Below are positions 4,856 to 5,258 of a stretch of 5,258 bases of DNA, in pieces. The notes below the pieces were generated by a model, which was given only the letters and a program-made list of their open reading frames with translations, did no database searches and was not told the origin of the DNA. A program made the translations under genes and the position numbers. The stretch is taken from contig PMAK01000154.1 in NCBI GenBank assembly GCA_003153655.1, forward strand, positions 30,124 to 35,381. The letters run 5' to 3'. Numbering within the stretch: position 1 is the first letter of the stretch; each line of letters opens with the position of its first letter. The DNA comes from Phycisphaerales bacterium (GTDB lineage Bacteria; Planctomycetota; Phycisphaerae; Tepidisphaerales; Tepidisphaeraceae).

Positions 4856-5258
4856 TGCTGCATAATCTAAAGGTTATCGTTGTTCTTCCAGCCTATCGCG
4901 CCGCCAAAACGGTCGAGCGTACCTACCACGATTTGCCCCTGGATGTGGTGGATGAGGTGCTTCTGGTAGACGACGCGGGAGGCGACGACACCGCCGAAAT
5001 CTCCCGCCGCCTCGGAATCAAAACCATCCTCCACCGCCAAAACCTCGGCTACGGAGCCAACCAAAAGACCTGTTATTTCGAGTCTTTAGCCGCCGGCGCC
5101 GACATCGTCGTCATGGTTCACCCCGATTACCAATACGATCCGCGACTCGTAACCGCTATGGCCGGCATGGTCGCGTCCGGCGTATACGACGCCGTCCTCG
5201 GCTCACGCATCGGCACCGCCAGAAAAGGGGGCATGCCCATCTGGAAATACATCGCCAA
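4855..5258 (+). CDS. Family 2 glycosyltransferase (GT-A fold, dolichyl-phosphate-mannose-synthase-like), N-terminal fragment
   Basis: The first 134 codons are present; the gene runs off the right edge. The fold opens with [14 protein letters not shown] (7-20), the first nucleotide-sugar-binding strand. [13 protein letters not shown] (34-46) contains the Asp pair that contacts the nucleotide. NLGYGANQK (63-71) is the NxGxGxA/GNK-type motif. [12 protein letters not shown] (85-96) is the region of the metal-binding DxD-type Asp, in the HPDYQYDP form. LGSRIG (115-120) follows, as in DPM1/WcaA-like enzymes. Such proteins move a sugar from a nucleotide donor to a polyprenyl phosphate or glycan acceptor on the cytoplasmic side. 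Whether C-terminal membrane helices follow cannot be seen. GAGG (4845-4848), 6 nt before the ATG, supports the start. Donor and acceptor are unknown. Confidence 0.88.
   Translation, partial: MLHNLKVIVVLPAYRAAKTVERTYHDLPLDVVDEVLLVDDAGGDDTAEISRRLGIKTILHRQNLGYGANQKTCYFESLAAGADIVVMVHPDYQYDPRLVTAMAGMVASGVYDAVLGSRIGTARKGGMPIWKYIA

Noticed and set aside
1..5258. tRNA, rRNA, CRISPR array, insertion sequence or phage gene
   Set aside because: No cloverleaf with a TTCGANNC arm, no regularly spaced direct repeats and no transposase or integrase motifs were found by eye; intergenic space is short throughout (under 160 bp).

Overview
The window is a compact, GC-rich bacterial segment of about 5.3 kb with six protein genes, two of them cut by the window edges. 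A planctomycete or another member of the PVC group is plausible. The reasons are GC-rich codon use, mostly weak or absent Shine-Dalgarno sites, a CT398-type coiled-coil/zinc-ribbon protein, and an unusual domain fusion. This is a soft inference, because no rRNA or other marker gene is present.

Layout. On the minus strand, positions 1826 to 1 read as one apparent transcription unit: a universal stress protein, then an EmrA/HlyD-type periplasmic adaptor, then the start of an EmrB/QacA-type (DHA2) drug-efflux permease that leaves the window. A 90-bp divergent promoter region separates this unit from a plus-strand gene at 1917-3677. That gene encodes a 586-residue protein whose first ~140 residues form a ClpC/ClpA-type N-terminal domain (two Clp repeats) and whose last ~390 residues form a complete bacterial cytochrome P450. 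It converges on a minus-strand gene for a coiled-coil protein with a C4 zinc ribbon (3806-4702). A perfect GC-rich hairpin lies in the 128-bp gap between them. A second divergent region (4703-4854) leads to the start of a family 2 glycosyltransferase that runs off the right edge.

How the genes may work together. The stress protein/EmrA/EmrB unit and the divergent P450 fit a stress or detoxification theme (oxidation of a hydrophobic compound, efflux), but this rests on neighbourhood alone. No ferredoxin, reductase, TolC-type outer-membrane factor or transcriptional regulator is visible. The zinc-ribbon protein and the glycosyltransferase look like separate neighbours.

The main point of interest is the Clp N-domain fused to a P450 without any AAA+ ATPase module. 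Both glutamates at the positions that bind phosphoarginine in ClpC are kept.
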